A stretch of 64,000 nt of DNA from Aselliscus stoliczkanus (lineage: Eukaryota > Chordata > Mammalia > Chiroptera > Hipposideridae). The stretch is taken from NCBI GenBank assembly GCA_033961575.1, contig CM066727.1:117168434-117232433 (forward strand). The letters are read 5' to 3'. The notes under the pieces are model-generated. The model was not told the DNA's origin and made no database searches. It saw nothing but the letters and a program-made list of their open reading frames with translations. How positions within the stretch are numbered: the stretch's first letter is position 1; each line of letters opens with the position of its first letter. Of the stretch, positions 1-12,300 are shown piece by piece. Position numbers and translations under genes: made by a program.

Positions 1-230
1 TATTTCCTCATGTCTTACAGAGTCTTTGTTGCAATAGTCTGTGTTTATTATTGCTGTGGCACTTAAATTATAACTTGATTTAAAAGTTAAATTTAAACTT
101 TAACCTAAGTAAATGAAAAATACTGATAGCAAAATAATGTTACAGGTTTCTAGGAAAAGAAGCTATTTGTATTCATAGTGACTTTTATGTTAACATTTTC
201 CTTTCTGTACATTCTGGGCTTTTGTTTAAG

Positions 231-398
231 GTTCTATTGCTGCAGTGGCCACGTCTGTATCTCACCGCCCAGCCCAGCGCCAGCTTCATCACGCAGTCAC
301 ACCTCATGGGAAAGGTGGGCGTTCCTCCGTCAGCGGGGTCGTGGCCACTGTATTTGGCGCAACAGGCTTCCTGGGCCGCTATGTTGTCAACCACCTTG
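231..398 (+). CDS. NDUFA9: NDUFA9 exon 2
   Basis: The acceptor is TTTAAG before 231 and the donor is GTAAGT at 399. The first two bases finish a codon begun in exon 1, then 55 codons follow (residues 19-73). It encodes the end of the mitochondrial targeting region, the conserved stretch [12 protein letters not shown], and the Rossmann glycine motif [14 protein letters not shown]. It ends one base into the glycine-74 codon. Confidence 0.97.
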
Positions 399-3300
399 GT
401 AAGTGAAGTTTTTTCAGTTTCATAGATCCCAGTGCCATGTATTACCTAGTGAGAAGCCATAAACTGTGTTTCTGTTCATTTTAACAGTTCCAAATAACTC
501 CTTTCTTGGATTTAGGTAATTTTGGTTTGCTGAGTATTATAAGCACTCACAGATTTCCTCATACTTTCTATGTAGGACATTAAAATGGGAATGGGGAACT
601 CTGAGAAGTTATGGCACCTCCAACATGGCAACATGCTTTTTTGTTAAAGATAGTATCAATTCATATATCATACTGGCATTTAAATATTTGCCATATCATT
701 GTCATACAGTGTATCTATATTATGTTAACATTGATCCTTGTCTCAATCCCTTCTTTTAGGACGTATGGGGTCACAGGTGATCGTACCCTATCGGTGTGAG
801 CCATATGACGTCATGCACCTTCGTCCCATGGGTGACCTGGGCCAGATTATCTTTCTGGTAACAGCCTATATTACTGATTCTTGGAGTTGACAATTTAATT
901 ACTAAGGTTATTTCTGAGAAAGCGAGGCAGTATAATAAAGCAGCAGTTTCACCCCAGAGTGGGCCAAGGACATCTCTAGTCGCAGGGCATTCTTGCAAAC
1001 TCTAGTCCAGCAGGTGGCAGACTTGCTGTGAACCACCAGATAGTAAATGTTAGGCTTGGTGGCTCACAGGGCCTTTGTCAGGATTACTCAGCTCTGCCCT
1101 TGTAGCCCCAAGGCAGCCATTGACAGTGTGTAAAGGAATGGGAGTGGCTGTGTTCCAATAAAACTTTATTTACAAAGCTAGGCTGTAGGCTAGGTTTGCT
1201 TGTGGGTCATCGTTGGCCGGCCTCTGCTCTAGACCTATGCTGTCTAATATGGCAGCCACTGGCCACATGTGTGGCTACTGTGCACTTGAAATGTGGCTAG
1301 TCTGAATTGAGATGTGCTGTTAAGTGTAAAATACACACTAGATTTCAAAGACTCAGCATGAAGAAAATAATAATCAATATATCATTAATAATTTTTTACA
1401 TTTACCTGTTGAAATATTTGGGGCATATTGGGTTAAATAAAGTATATTATTAAAATGAATTTCACCTGTTTGGTTTTATTTGTTTAAATGTGGCTAATAG
1501 AATATTCAGAATTACATATGTGCCTCATGTTATAGTTCTGTTGGACAGTGCATCTGTAGACAGAGAAAATTATAAGTAGGGTGTTTTATAACTTGGTTTG
1601 CTTGGCATAGACTTAGAATAGTTCTTCCTGAGCATTCCCTGTTTCTCTAATCTGCAGTAGTTACCAATGGGGTGAGAGGCAAGGGGTTGGGGTTGGGGAG
1701 ACCCTTCAAGGGAGAGATTAAAAATGTGTGGGCCCTTTGGTTGTCAGAGTGACTAGAGACCTTACGGGCTTATTGGGTAGGGCAGAGATGCTGAGCATCC
1801 TGCACAGGACAGCCCCTTTCTATGACGAATTATGCGGCCAAAATGCCTGTGTTGTTCTCACTGGGAAATGGCCTAGGCCTTGACGCTTGGGTCTACTGTT
1901 CTTTAGCTGACTTCTCTTTCTCTCACCCTGTATGGAACTGAGCTCTTCCATTTGCACACTTTCCCCTTTTAAAGAATATTTGATAAGTATTCTTAATGTC
2001 TCCGATGTTATTTTCATCCAGATTATTTGTCATCTCTTTAAATTTTGACTTATTTTAATGTAATTTTTATTCTTTATTGAATGTTTACAAATTAAGTATA
2101 TTTATACTGGAAATTTCTTGTTTGTAAAGTGTTTTTTTTTTTTGTTTTTTTCCCCCAAAACCTTATTCTCAGATATCCTTGTGGTATTACAGGAGCTTAG
2201 TTTTTTCCTAGTTCATTGTAATTTAAGACTATTGAGCCTGGCCGAGTGGCTCAGTTGGTTAAGAGCTCTCTCAAGAGTGCGGTGCGAGCTGAGCTCTGAG
2301 CAACGGTGGTTCGATGCCAGCCTGAGCTGAGTTGCCGTTGAGCTGCCAACAGGTGGCAGGATGGCTCAGCTAAAAAAAAAAAAAGACTATTTTGTCAGTG
2401 CTTAAAATTAAAATGTTTCACAAGTGATAGGTGACAACTCCTACAGACTTGCAAATGTGGAATCCCTGGAATCGAGCCACATGTATTGCATTCTTCCCAC
2501 AGTATTCACTGAGTGTCCACTGTATTGCTGGCATGTAGCTAAGCTCTGAGCATGGCTGGGTGAACAAGTCCACAGGAGCGCACAGTCTTAGCAGGCAGTG
2601 CAGACACCACACACACCTTTGGATGTAATGATATTTATGAAGTGGGAATTCCAGGCACAGTATGCTGGGGGAACTTCACTATGTTATTTGTTCTCTTTTG
2701 AGAAGTATGGACCATGTTGGGTGTGGGGTGCTGATTTCTCCACCTTAGTGTCCGGAACTGCTATCTGATTGGACAGTTGGCCTGACTGGGGCTCTTGGGC
2801 CTTATCCCTGGGATTTTGGTTTCCTGTTGATTCCTTCTCTCCAGGCCGCTCTCAGGCCATTCATGCAGTTCACGCTCAAGCTCTTACACTCCTGAATGTT
2901 TTTGGATTCTCTTGCCATCTTTGCTGAAAAAGCCTTTTTTTAGCTTTTTATGTGTAGAGCTGCTCTCTTTGATGAGTGTGTCTGTCACTGTGCTGCAGAT
3001 TTTGTGTATTTTGCATTGTCTTCATAGCAACCCTATGAGGTGACCTGTATTTTTAAATTTTACATGGAGGTTGAGATCACTTGTACACAGTTAGTAAGCG
3101 GCAATCTGAAATTTGCATTTCTGTCTGACTCCAAAGCTATTATTCTGTACTGTCTCTTGCACTCTGCTCTCATCATCAGTTGTAACTAGTTTTTCCTGCT
3201 GAGGGCTTCATCCTTTTGAATCTGATTCCTCTAGCCCTTTCACTCTTTTCTAAATTACACAGACATTTGAGTGGGCTCACTCATGCTCTTTCATGTGTGC

Positions 3301-6300
3301 TCCCTCCTCCTCTCTCCATTCCGCCCCCTTTCTCTTTTCCCTCCTCCCTTCCTCTTTCCCTCTCCCTCTCACTCCATTCACTCATATATACATACTTAGT
3401 ATTTGACCCTATGAAATTCTTATTATCTCCCATTGAAATGCTTTAAAACTTCAGTTTCATTTTGACATAGAACGCTCTATGACTGCGGTTATTTAATCTG
3501 CAGTTCCTATTTTGGATAAGAATCATCAACCTGACCTAAGTCCTAAATGCTGCTCAGAAGTCTATTTCTACACCAGAGTCTACCATTGTCTAATCTGAAG
3601 TTTTAGGCAGGTCGCTTCTGAATGTTGTTTTCATGTTTTTAGAGTAGAAATGACTAGATCCGGGATTATAAAGAGGAAAGAGTTAAAAAGAAATAAGAAA
3701 ATAGTTATGAATGCTCCCAATTTATTTTTACCCTTTAAGTCCCACCGATCTTCATTCTTAACTGGTTGCTGCTAAAACGGGAAAGTCACTTTCCCTCCCA
3801 GGTAATCCTTGGTTCCTTCACTATATTTCAGGAAGGGAGACTTGATTACTGGATTCCTTTGTAGACTTGTGGCAGTTGGGTGGACAAAAATTGGTATGCC
3901 CCGTTAAAAATCAATAGCATCTTTACTAGTTCTATCATTTGATCACCTGAATAAAATATACTTTGAGCTATTTGTCTCCAGAAGAGGCAGAGAATCAGCA
4001 GGGTATTTGAGACCTCAGAATCATTTCTGCTATAATCAGTGGAGCCTGTATGAGATGGTACCATATTGTGACTACAGCGGATGGCCCATTTTGAAATTTA
4101 CCCAGGGGGTAGGGGTGGGGACCTCCAGAAATGTTCAGTGCTGGGGTGCACCCCTTACTTAGGTTTTCATCTGATTGGCTATTGCTGTTATAGGAATGGA
4201 ACGGGAGAAACAAAGATTCTATCCGAAGAGCAGTGGAGAATAGTAATGTGGTCATCAATCTTGTGGGGCGAGAATGGGAAACCAAGTAAGTCTGACTCAT
4301 TTCTTCTTTGCATAAGCTTTCTTCGGGTTAATAGACATTTACTGGGCAACGTCTATATGTAAAGTATTGTACTGATACATTTTTAACTGATCCATCAATA
4401 AGCATTAGTTGAACAACTATTTACATACCCAGTGACCTCTCCCTAGGGGATTTTGTTGCATAAGTTTGGTATCGGTAACGCAGTATGCTGTGCATCCCCT
4501 GAAAAGCCCATATGGATTGTGTCAGGGTCGTTGTTGTCATCAACCTGATGGGATGAGCAGTATTGGTCCTATGCTTGGGTTTGTCTAGCTGGGATCGGGT
4601 GCGGTGGGAAAATTTTGCCTGTTCTGCTGTTCAACAAGATGAGCAGTGGTTTTTCCTGTGTGGACGGTGTTCTAGGTCTGCCCTTCGCGTTGTTAATGTC
4701 AGGTGGCAGGAGTCCTGGTTCAGACAGTTCTTTTGAGCCTTAGTATGAGTTATTTATCAACAAACATTTCAATCCTGTAGTTTCGCAGCACTTTGTTCAC
4801 ACCTGTTTTGTCGCATGTATTAAAGTTTGGCTTAGATTTATTTACATGTCTGCTTCATCAAATGGCCTTAAGTTTTGTGAGGACTTGGAGGGTCTTTATA
4901 TTCACCGGACTGACTAACAGCACCTCATACAGAGTGAACATTTAGTTAATGCTGTTGGATTAAACTGGTGACTGACTTTGTAACCCCCTCCCTCCCCTTC
5001 AGTGAAACAAAGGCCCAGGACAGGAAGTGACTTCCCTTCCAGCCCCAGCACACCCCTCATCCCTACCCAACAGTGCAGCCAGTGTAGCCAGATATGTTTC
5101 AAGGGCCTCAGCCTTGGGATTGTTTGAGGACTCAGCATTACACATGCTGATTTATAACTTATAGTAAACCTTGAGTTACATACAGTAATAACAGTGTTCA
5201 TTAACCTAAAAAAACTTAATTTTGTTTTGGGGTTAAATCATTGCTGTTTACAAGTTTAGCTATTATGAATTCCAGCTGTAGTATGAAAACCAGCTTATAG
5301 GAAGCTTTGATATCGTCGGTTAGGTGTTCTTAGCTGATTCCCCTCCCCCCTTTCTTTTTCTTCCAGAAACTTTGATTTTGAGGATGTTTTTGTGAATATT
5401 CCCCAAGCAATTGCTCAGGTGTCCAGAGAAGCAGGAGTTGAAAAATTCATTCACGTTTCACATCTAAATGCTGATATTAAAAGCTCTTCTAGATATCTGA
5501 GGAACAAGGTAAGTAACAAGCGAGGTTGGGGAGTGCCTCACAGAGCTGGAGTTTCCTGGCCCCTTTGAAACCTGAGTTAAGTGAGAAGGGTTTCTCATTG
5601 CCATATCCAGGATTAAAAGGGGTTTCTAATTCCCCATGCCAGAATTAGATTGTGTTTGTGAGGGGGTGTGTGTGTGTATTGTGTTCTGACAGTTTGGGTA
5701 AGTGCCTTCTGTTTGCAGGGAACTAGGCTGAGGGGCTTCAAAGATGGATGGACCATTTTATTATGTCCTCATAGTTTCTTGGGGCATAATAATTTCATAG
5801 TAAAATCATAGAAGGTAGAGTATGATTCCTGCCCAAAGGAGTCATACCTCTGTGACCTTCCAAGGCTAAAGGACCATCCTTTTTTTTTTTTTTTTTTTTT
5901 TAAGATTTTATTGGGGAATATGGAGAGGGAACAGCGTTGGGGAATCAGGGAAGGGGAACAGACAAGTTGCTGTCCTTTTTTCTTCAGTCTAGTTGTGGAG
6001 GGCTTCGTTTCACTGGCCCATGTTGGTATCATCATTGCGCTCTTCCTGGGTGAGGCATATTGGTCTCCTGTCATTGGAATACCACTCACGGTGGCTCAGG
6101 GCAGCTCACACAGGCTGCCAGCCACTCACGGTAGCTCACGGCAGCCCACTGCAGCTCCCCTGCAGCCTACGCCATCACCAGCAACTCACGGCAGCCCAGC
6201 TCCAGGTGGAGCTGTTGTTCACCATCTTAGCTGTAGAGGGTGCTGTGTCACTGGCCCTCATGTGGGATCCTAACCAGGGCCCTGCTGCTCAGAGCTGGCG

Positions 6301-9300
6301 TCCCAAACCAACTCTTAACCAACGAGCCACTTGGCCAGCCCAGAACCATCCTTTTTCTCTCAAACCCCTTGCACCGTCACCGTCTTATGCCACTTCTGAA
6401 GGAGCGATGTGAAGGCCGAGAATGATCAGAGTTCCTTGACAGTGGCTGTAACTTTTTGGCCCACTGTGTTCTTTTACTGAGCAAATGTATTAAGTACCTA
6501 CTATGTACTATGTATTGTATTAGGCACAGGGAATACAGCAGTGAATAAGGTAGACATGGTCTTATCCTGTATCCAGTTCCTAGTCCACTGAGGAAAACAA
6601 TTCCAGATGCACCAGGTGTTGCAAAATAGCAAACTGCCATAGGATCCAGTAATGGGGGAGAGAGGGCATCTATCCATTAGGGGCATTTATTTACTGGCAT
6701 CAGAAAAGCCAGTGTAAACTGGTCTACACAAAAGGGAACTTTTAGGCCCACATCTCTGAAAAATCCAAGCAATACGGAAGCTTAGCCCTGTTGGTGCTAA
6801 GGTTCATCAGGCGTCAGCGTTGTTTCTCTGTGATGCTTTCTGCTTTCTTTTTGTGTCAGTCTGGTTTTCATGCTCACAGAACCGCCCGACAGCATCTCCA
6901 GGCCTCACATTCTCATATGCTGGGGATAGAGAGTGCACACTGTGCCCGCCCCTGTCCTTGCATTCAGAGAAGCATCTGGAGTTATGATTGTGTGGAAGGG
7001 ATGGGGTGGGGAGAGTCAGTGGTGAGAAAGGAAGAGTCAAAGATGTCCAGCCCTTTGGCCTACGCCACTGGGTGGATAAGATGAGAACCTGTTGAGAAGG
7101 ACTGGGCTTTAGGGCAGTGGTTCTGAGCCTCCGCTGCACATAGAGTCACTGAGGGAACTTTAAAGCATCCTGATGCTCAGGCTGCACTAAGGTTAATTAA
7201 GAAAGAATCTATTGGGATGGAACTTGGGCATCAGTGTTTTTAACTCTCCCTAGGTTAGTCCACTGTGCAACAAAGATCGAGGGGGAATAGAAGAGGATAA
7301 AACAGTTTTGGACTCAGGTTGCATTTCAGATACATGTCAATCATCCAGGTATCAGTGGTGAATGGATTTTATGATCCTGCAGTCCAGAGGTTGGAGTTAA
7401 AGATTACGGAGTCACCAATATTTGTTGTTAATTAAAGCAATGATAGGGGATAAGATGGCCTAGTGAGGAAGTGTAGACTGAGAGGAGAACTTTGTACTGG
7501 GCCTAGAGGAATACCAGTGATCTGTGGTCTAGTAGACCAGGAGCCACCCGCAAAACACAAACAAAAAGACTGAGAAGGAGTGGTCATGATGAGGTGGGAG
7601 GGAAACCAGGAAAGTACGAATTATGGAAGCCAAGGGAAGACAGTGTCAGGAGGAGGGAGTAGCTACTTGTGAATGCCATTGAGAATCCCAGTAAGGGAGA
7701 ACTCTCAAGTCACCTTGGATGAGGACATGGAGGTCGTCAGTGATCTTATCTAGAATTGTTTGAATGCACGTGTCTGGGCAGAATCCAGAGTCACAAGTGA
7801 GTGAAGAGTGAGCGGGAGCTGAGGCCGCAGGGACAGTAAGGGCAGGAAGCATTTTACAATGGTTTGGAAAGAGGATGGAATGGGGACGGATGGCCAGGAA
7901 GCTGGAGAGTCATGTGAAGCTGGAAAACTATTTTCCTCTTAAGGTAGAAGACCTTTATATAAGAGACATTGTTTAAATACTGGTAGGAAGGTACTGGTAA
8001 AGAGAATGAGACTGAAGATATAGAAGAGAGTAAACTGGGCAGGTTCCTGAGAAAGTTAAAGGACGTGAGCGCTGAAGCACTGAAGGTGGCACTGCACCTC
8101 TTCTGTGGTAGGAAAGGAGGAGAAAATGCTGGGCCATGCACCTGAGTCTGTAGACTTAGTGGTGGGAGCTTGAGGTGGTTTTTTTCCGCTGCTAAATCTT
8201 TGAATTAGAAGGCAGTGCCATTTACTGGAAGGAAGAGGAAAATAAGGGAGACATTTAAATAGAATAGAAAGTGTTTGAAATTTTCATATGGGCGAGTAAA
8301 GTAATTATAAGAAAACACTATTTTTGCAAAATGTTGAGGGCCCAGCTAAAACTGGTGACATAAATTTACAGCCATGTGCCATGTAGGGTTTACATTCTGA
8401 GAAATGCATCATTGGGCGATTTCGGCATTGTGCGAACATCAGAGAGTACACTTACACAAACCTAGGTGGTGTAGCCTACTGCACACCTTGGCTGTATGGG
8501 GTAGCCTATTCCTCCTGGGCTACTCGCCTGTACAGCATGTTCCTGTACAAACCAGGAGATTAAATGAAGCCCAAGAGAAATGATGAAAGAGACACATCAA
8601 ACGTGAGATGTATGAGGCTGCTGCCAGTGTAACATGGCATACTGTTTTATAGAAATTTTTTTTTTTATAAATAGAAAGAATACATTCTAAAATAACAAGA
8701 AGTATAGTATAGTAAATGCATAAATTGGTAACAGTTGTTTATTATCATTATCAAGTATTATAGACTGTGTATAACTGTGTGTGCTATACTTTTGTACAAC
8801 TGGCAGCACAGTAGGTTTGTTTTCACAGCATCACCACAGACACATGAGGCATGCGTTATGCTGTGACGTCACTAGGCGAAAGGAATTTTGCAGCTCCATC
8901 AAGCTCATGGGCCCACCATGGTATATGCAGTCTGTCGTTGACCAAAACGTTATGTGGAATGTGACTGTATAGTGGCACCTGTTTATGATTTGTATGTATT
9001 TACTTTCCTCCAGCTCTGAAGGCAGCAGGAGGCATGGCGCAAAGGAGGAGGGAATGGGCTTCTTCCAGGATTGGGATTTTTGCCTGGTGGGTGGAGTAAA
9101 GGGACAAGGTAGTTTACTTTATTGGTAAGAGAGTGATTGAAAAGTTGGACCAAGTTCCCACCACTAAATCTAACCTGAAACAAGGGAAGTTCAGAGTTGC
9201 TGATACAGAGGAAAGCAGAATCAGTGGACTGGAGCCCTGAGAAGGCTGAGGGACAGATATCTCAGGAACAGAAACAGAAAACCAGCAGGCTGGAAGCATA

Positions 9301-12300
9301 GATGGTCTGAGAGGGGATGTTCTCAGTTAGTGTTTCATAAGAAGGGCACTTTCAGTTGGTTTGTGGCCTGAGAGTGGAGTGGAGAGCAGGTCACTGGAGT
9401 TGAAAAGCTTAAGAAACAGAGGTTCGAGCCCGCCAAGTGGCGTGGTGATTAAGCGCTGGCCTGGGAAGCCAGCGGCCCTGGTTCGGGTCCCACATAAGAG
9501 GGCCACTGACACTGCCCTCAAAAAAAAAAAAAGAACAGAGGTTCAAGTCCACTTGGACTTGATGTCACACACAGTGGTGGTGTAGGTGGAAAGGAAGACT
9601 GAACTAGGCGCTGATATCTGCATTGAACAAGAGGCCTTGTCTAGGAGGTGATGATAACAAGTGAGGGGAGGAAAATTAAGGACCCCACGCCCAACCTCCT
9701 CTGGGTAGGTAAGTACACCTGCAGCTTCCATCGCGGTAGCCTGCTCCACCAGGCTCACCTTTCCCTGGCAGGCTGCTAGATTGTCGACACAAAACAGAGA
9801 CTCTGTAATTAGAAGGAAAAATGGAGGCTAGAAAAATTCTACCCTGATTTTTCTCCTTTTATGTAAGCTTCCCTAGAATAGATATGAGAACACACTGAAC
9901 AAGAGCTTGGGCATTTTTATGTGTGATTAAAAAAAAAAAAAAGTTCTGTGTAACTGAGTTTTAAGACGAGTATGATGGAGGAACATATGACTTTTGAAAT
10001 ACAAGTAGTGTCCTGATAGTGGAAAGATGGAAGGTTTTTTCACTCATCTCAGAGCTCTGTTTTATTTGGTTGTTTGTTTAGGCTGTTGGAGAGAAAGAAG
10101 TGAGAAATGCATTTCCAGAAGCCATTATCATAAAGCCATCGGATATCTTTGGACGAGAGGATAGATTCCTCAATTATTTTGCAAGTGCGTATTCTTCTTT
10201 AATGGTAGAAGAGGAGACTGGTTAACCAGGTCAAAGTTAAGCACAGAGTTAACCTCTGACTAGGACAGAGGTTGTACTTTTCCTGTCCCAGTTGCCTTTT
10301 TCTCCCCAAGGTTATTGTATTTGCCTAGTCAACATGGTCCTTCTCAGGATCTCCATTACCGTATATCGAAAGAAGCAACTTAGATTTATGGAAAGAGCAT
10401 GTGCTTGGAAGTCAGAGACCTGAGTTCAAGTTTTGGTCCTGGGACTAACTAGCTCTATGACTTCGGCAAGTCTCTGATTGGCAGCTTCCTCGTTGGTTAA
10501 AAGGGACGTAATAATGTCCACCTCAAGAGTGGTATTTTTTAGAGCAGTTTTAGGTTTATAGAAAAATTGATATCCTTTAACCCTTTATCATTCCCCCACA
10601 GCAGTCTCCTCTGTTATTAATGTCTTGTGTTAGTGTTCATTTGTTATAATTGATGAGCAAATGTTGACATTTTTTAACTAAAGTCCAGAGTTTATATTAG
10701 GATTCGTTTATCCAAGTTAGATGTTTTTTGTTTTTTTTTAAATTTTTTTATTGGGGAACTGTGTTTTTCCATCAGCTTCAAATCAAATAGCTGTTTCAAT
10801 GTAGCTGTGAAAGGCATTTTTCCAGGACCCATCAGCTCCAAGTCAAGTAGTTGTTTCAATCTAGTTATGGAGGGCACAGCTCCTTGCCAGTGTGGGAATC
10901 AAACTGGCAACCTTGGTGTTATGAGCCTGCTGCGCTCTAACCACCTGAGCTAACCGGCCGCCCCAAGTTAGATGTTTTTATCATGTGTTTTCGTCCCTAT
11001 GGCTTGTGTTCTATCACATTCTGTATTCCATTTTTAAAAATTGTAAAAATATAATACATAATATAAAATTTATCATCTGTTAATGAACTGAATTGGGTAC
11101 CCACAAGTTCATTTCTTGAAGCCGTAACCCCTAATGTGATTGAATTTGGAGATAGGGCTTTTAGGAGGTAATTAAAGTTAAATGAGCCCTAACCCAGTAG
11201 GATTGGTGGCCTTCCAAGTGGAGGAAGAGATCTCTCTCACTTCCGCTGAGCGGATGCACTGAGGAAAGGCCTTGTAGGAATGTAGTTGGCTGCCTGCAAG
11301 CCAGGAAGAAAGCTCTCACCAGGAACCAAAACAGCCGACACCTTGGTCTTAGACGTTCCATCCTCCAGACCTATGAGAAAATTAATTTCTCTTGTTTTAT
11401 AAGCCTTCCAGTTTGTGATATTTTGTTAAGGCAGACTAAGACACTGTCTGAACCATTTCTAAGTGTACAATTCATTACTGTTATGTATATTCACATTATA
11501 ATGCAGCCAATCTCCAGAACTCTTTTCATCTTGCAAAACTGAAACTGTATGCATTAAACAACTTCCCACTCCCTCCTCCCTACAGCCCCTACCAATCACC
11601 ATTTTACTTTCGTCTCTGAATTTGACTACTCTAGGTACCTCATAGAAGTGAAATCACACAGTATTTATTTTTTTGTGACTGCCTTATTTCACTAAGGATA
11701 ATGTCCTCCAGGTTCATCCATGTTGTAGCGTGTGACAGGAGCGCCTTCCTTTTTAAGGCTGAATAGTAATCTTCTGGATGAATACACCACACTTTGTTTA
11801 TCCATTCATCTGTCAGTGGACACTTGGGTTGCTTCCACCTTTTGGCGGTTGTGAATAATGCTTTTATGAATGTGGGTGTGCAAATCTCTCTTTGAGATCC
11901 TGCTTTCAGTTCTTTGGGGTATTATATCCAGAATGGAATTGCTGAATCATGTGGTAGTTCTACTTTTAAATTTTTTGAGGAACTACCATAGTGTCTGTAT
12001 CAGTTTACACTTCTACCAAGTGCACAGATTTCCAATTTTTTAAAATATCCTCATCAGCACTTGTTATTTTCTTTTTTCTTTTTATAGTAGTGTGAGATAA
12101 TATCTCATGGTTTTGATTTGCATTTCCCTGATGAATAGTGATGTTAAGCATCTTTTCATTTGCTTTTTGGCCATTTGTATATCTTATTTGCAGAAATGTC
12201 TATTCATGTCCTTTACTCATTTTTTAATTGGGTTTTTTATTATTGTTGAATTGTAGGCGCTCTTTATATATTCTGGAATAGTAACCCCCTATTAGATATA

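Noticed and set aside
2235..2310. tRNA gene-like A and B boxes here and in all SINE heads
   Set aside because: The boxes belong to SINE heads: acceptor stems do not pair, A tails follow, and target duplications flank them.
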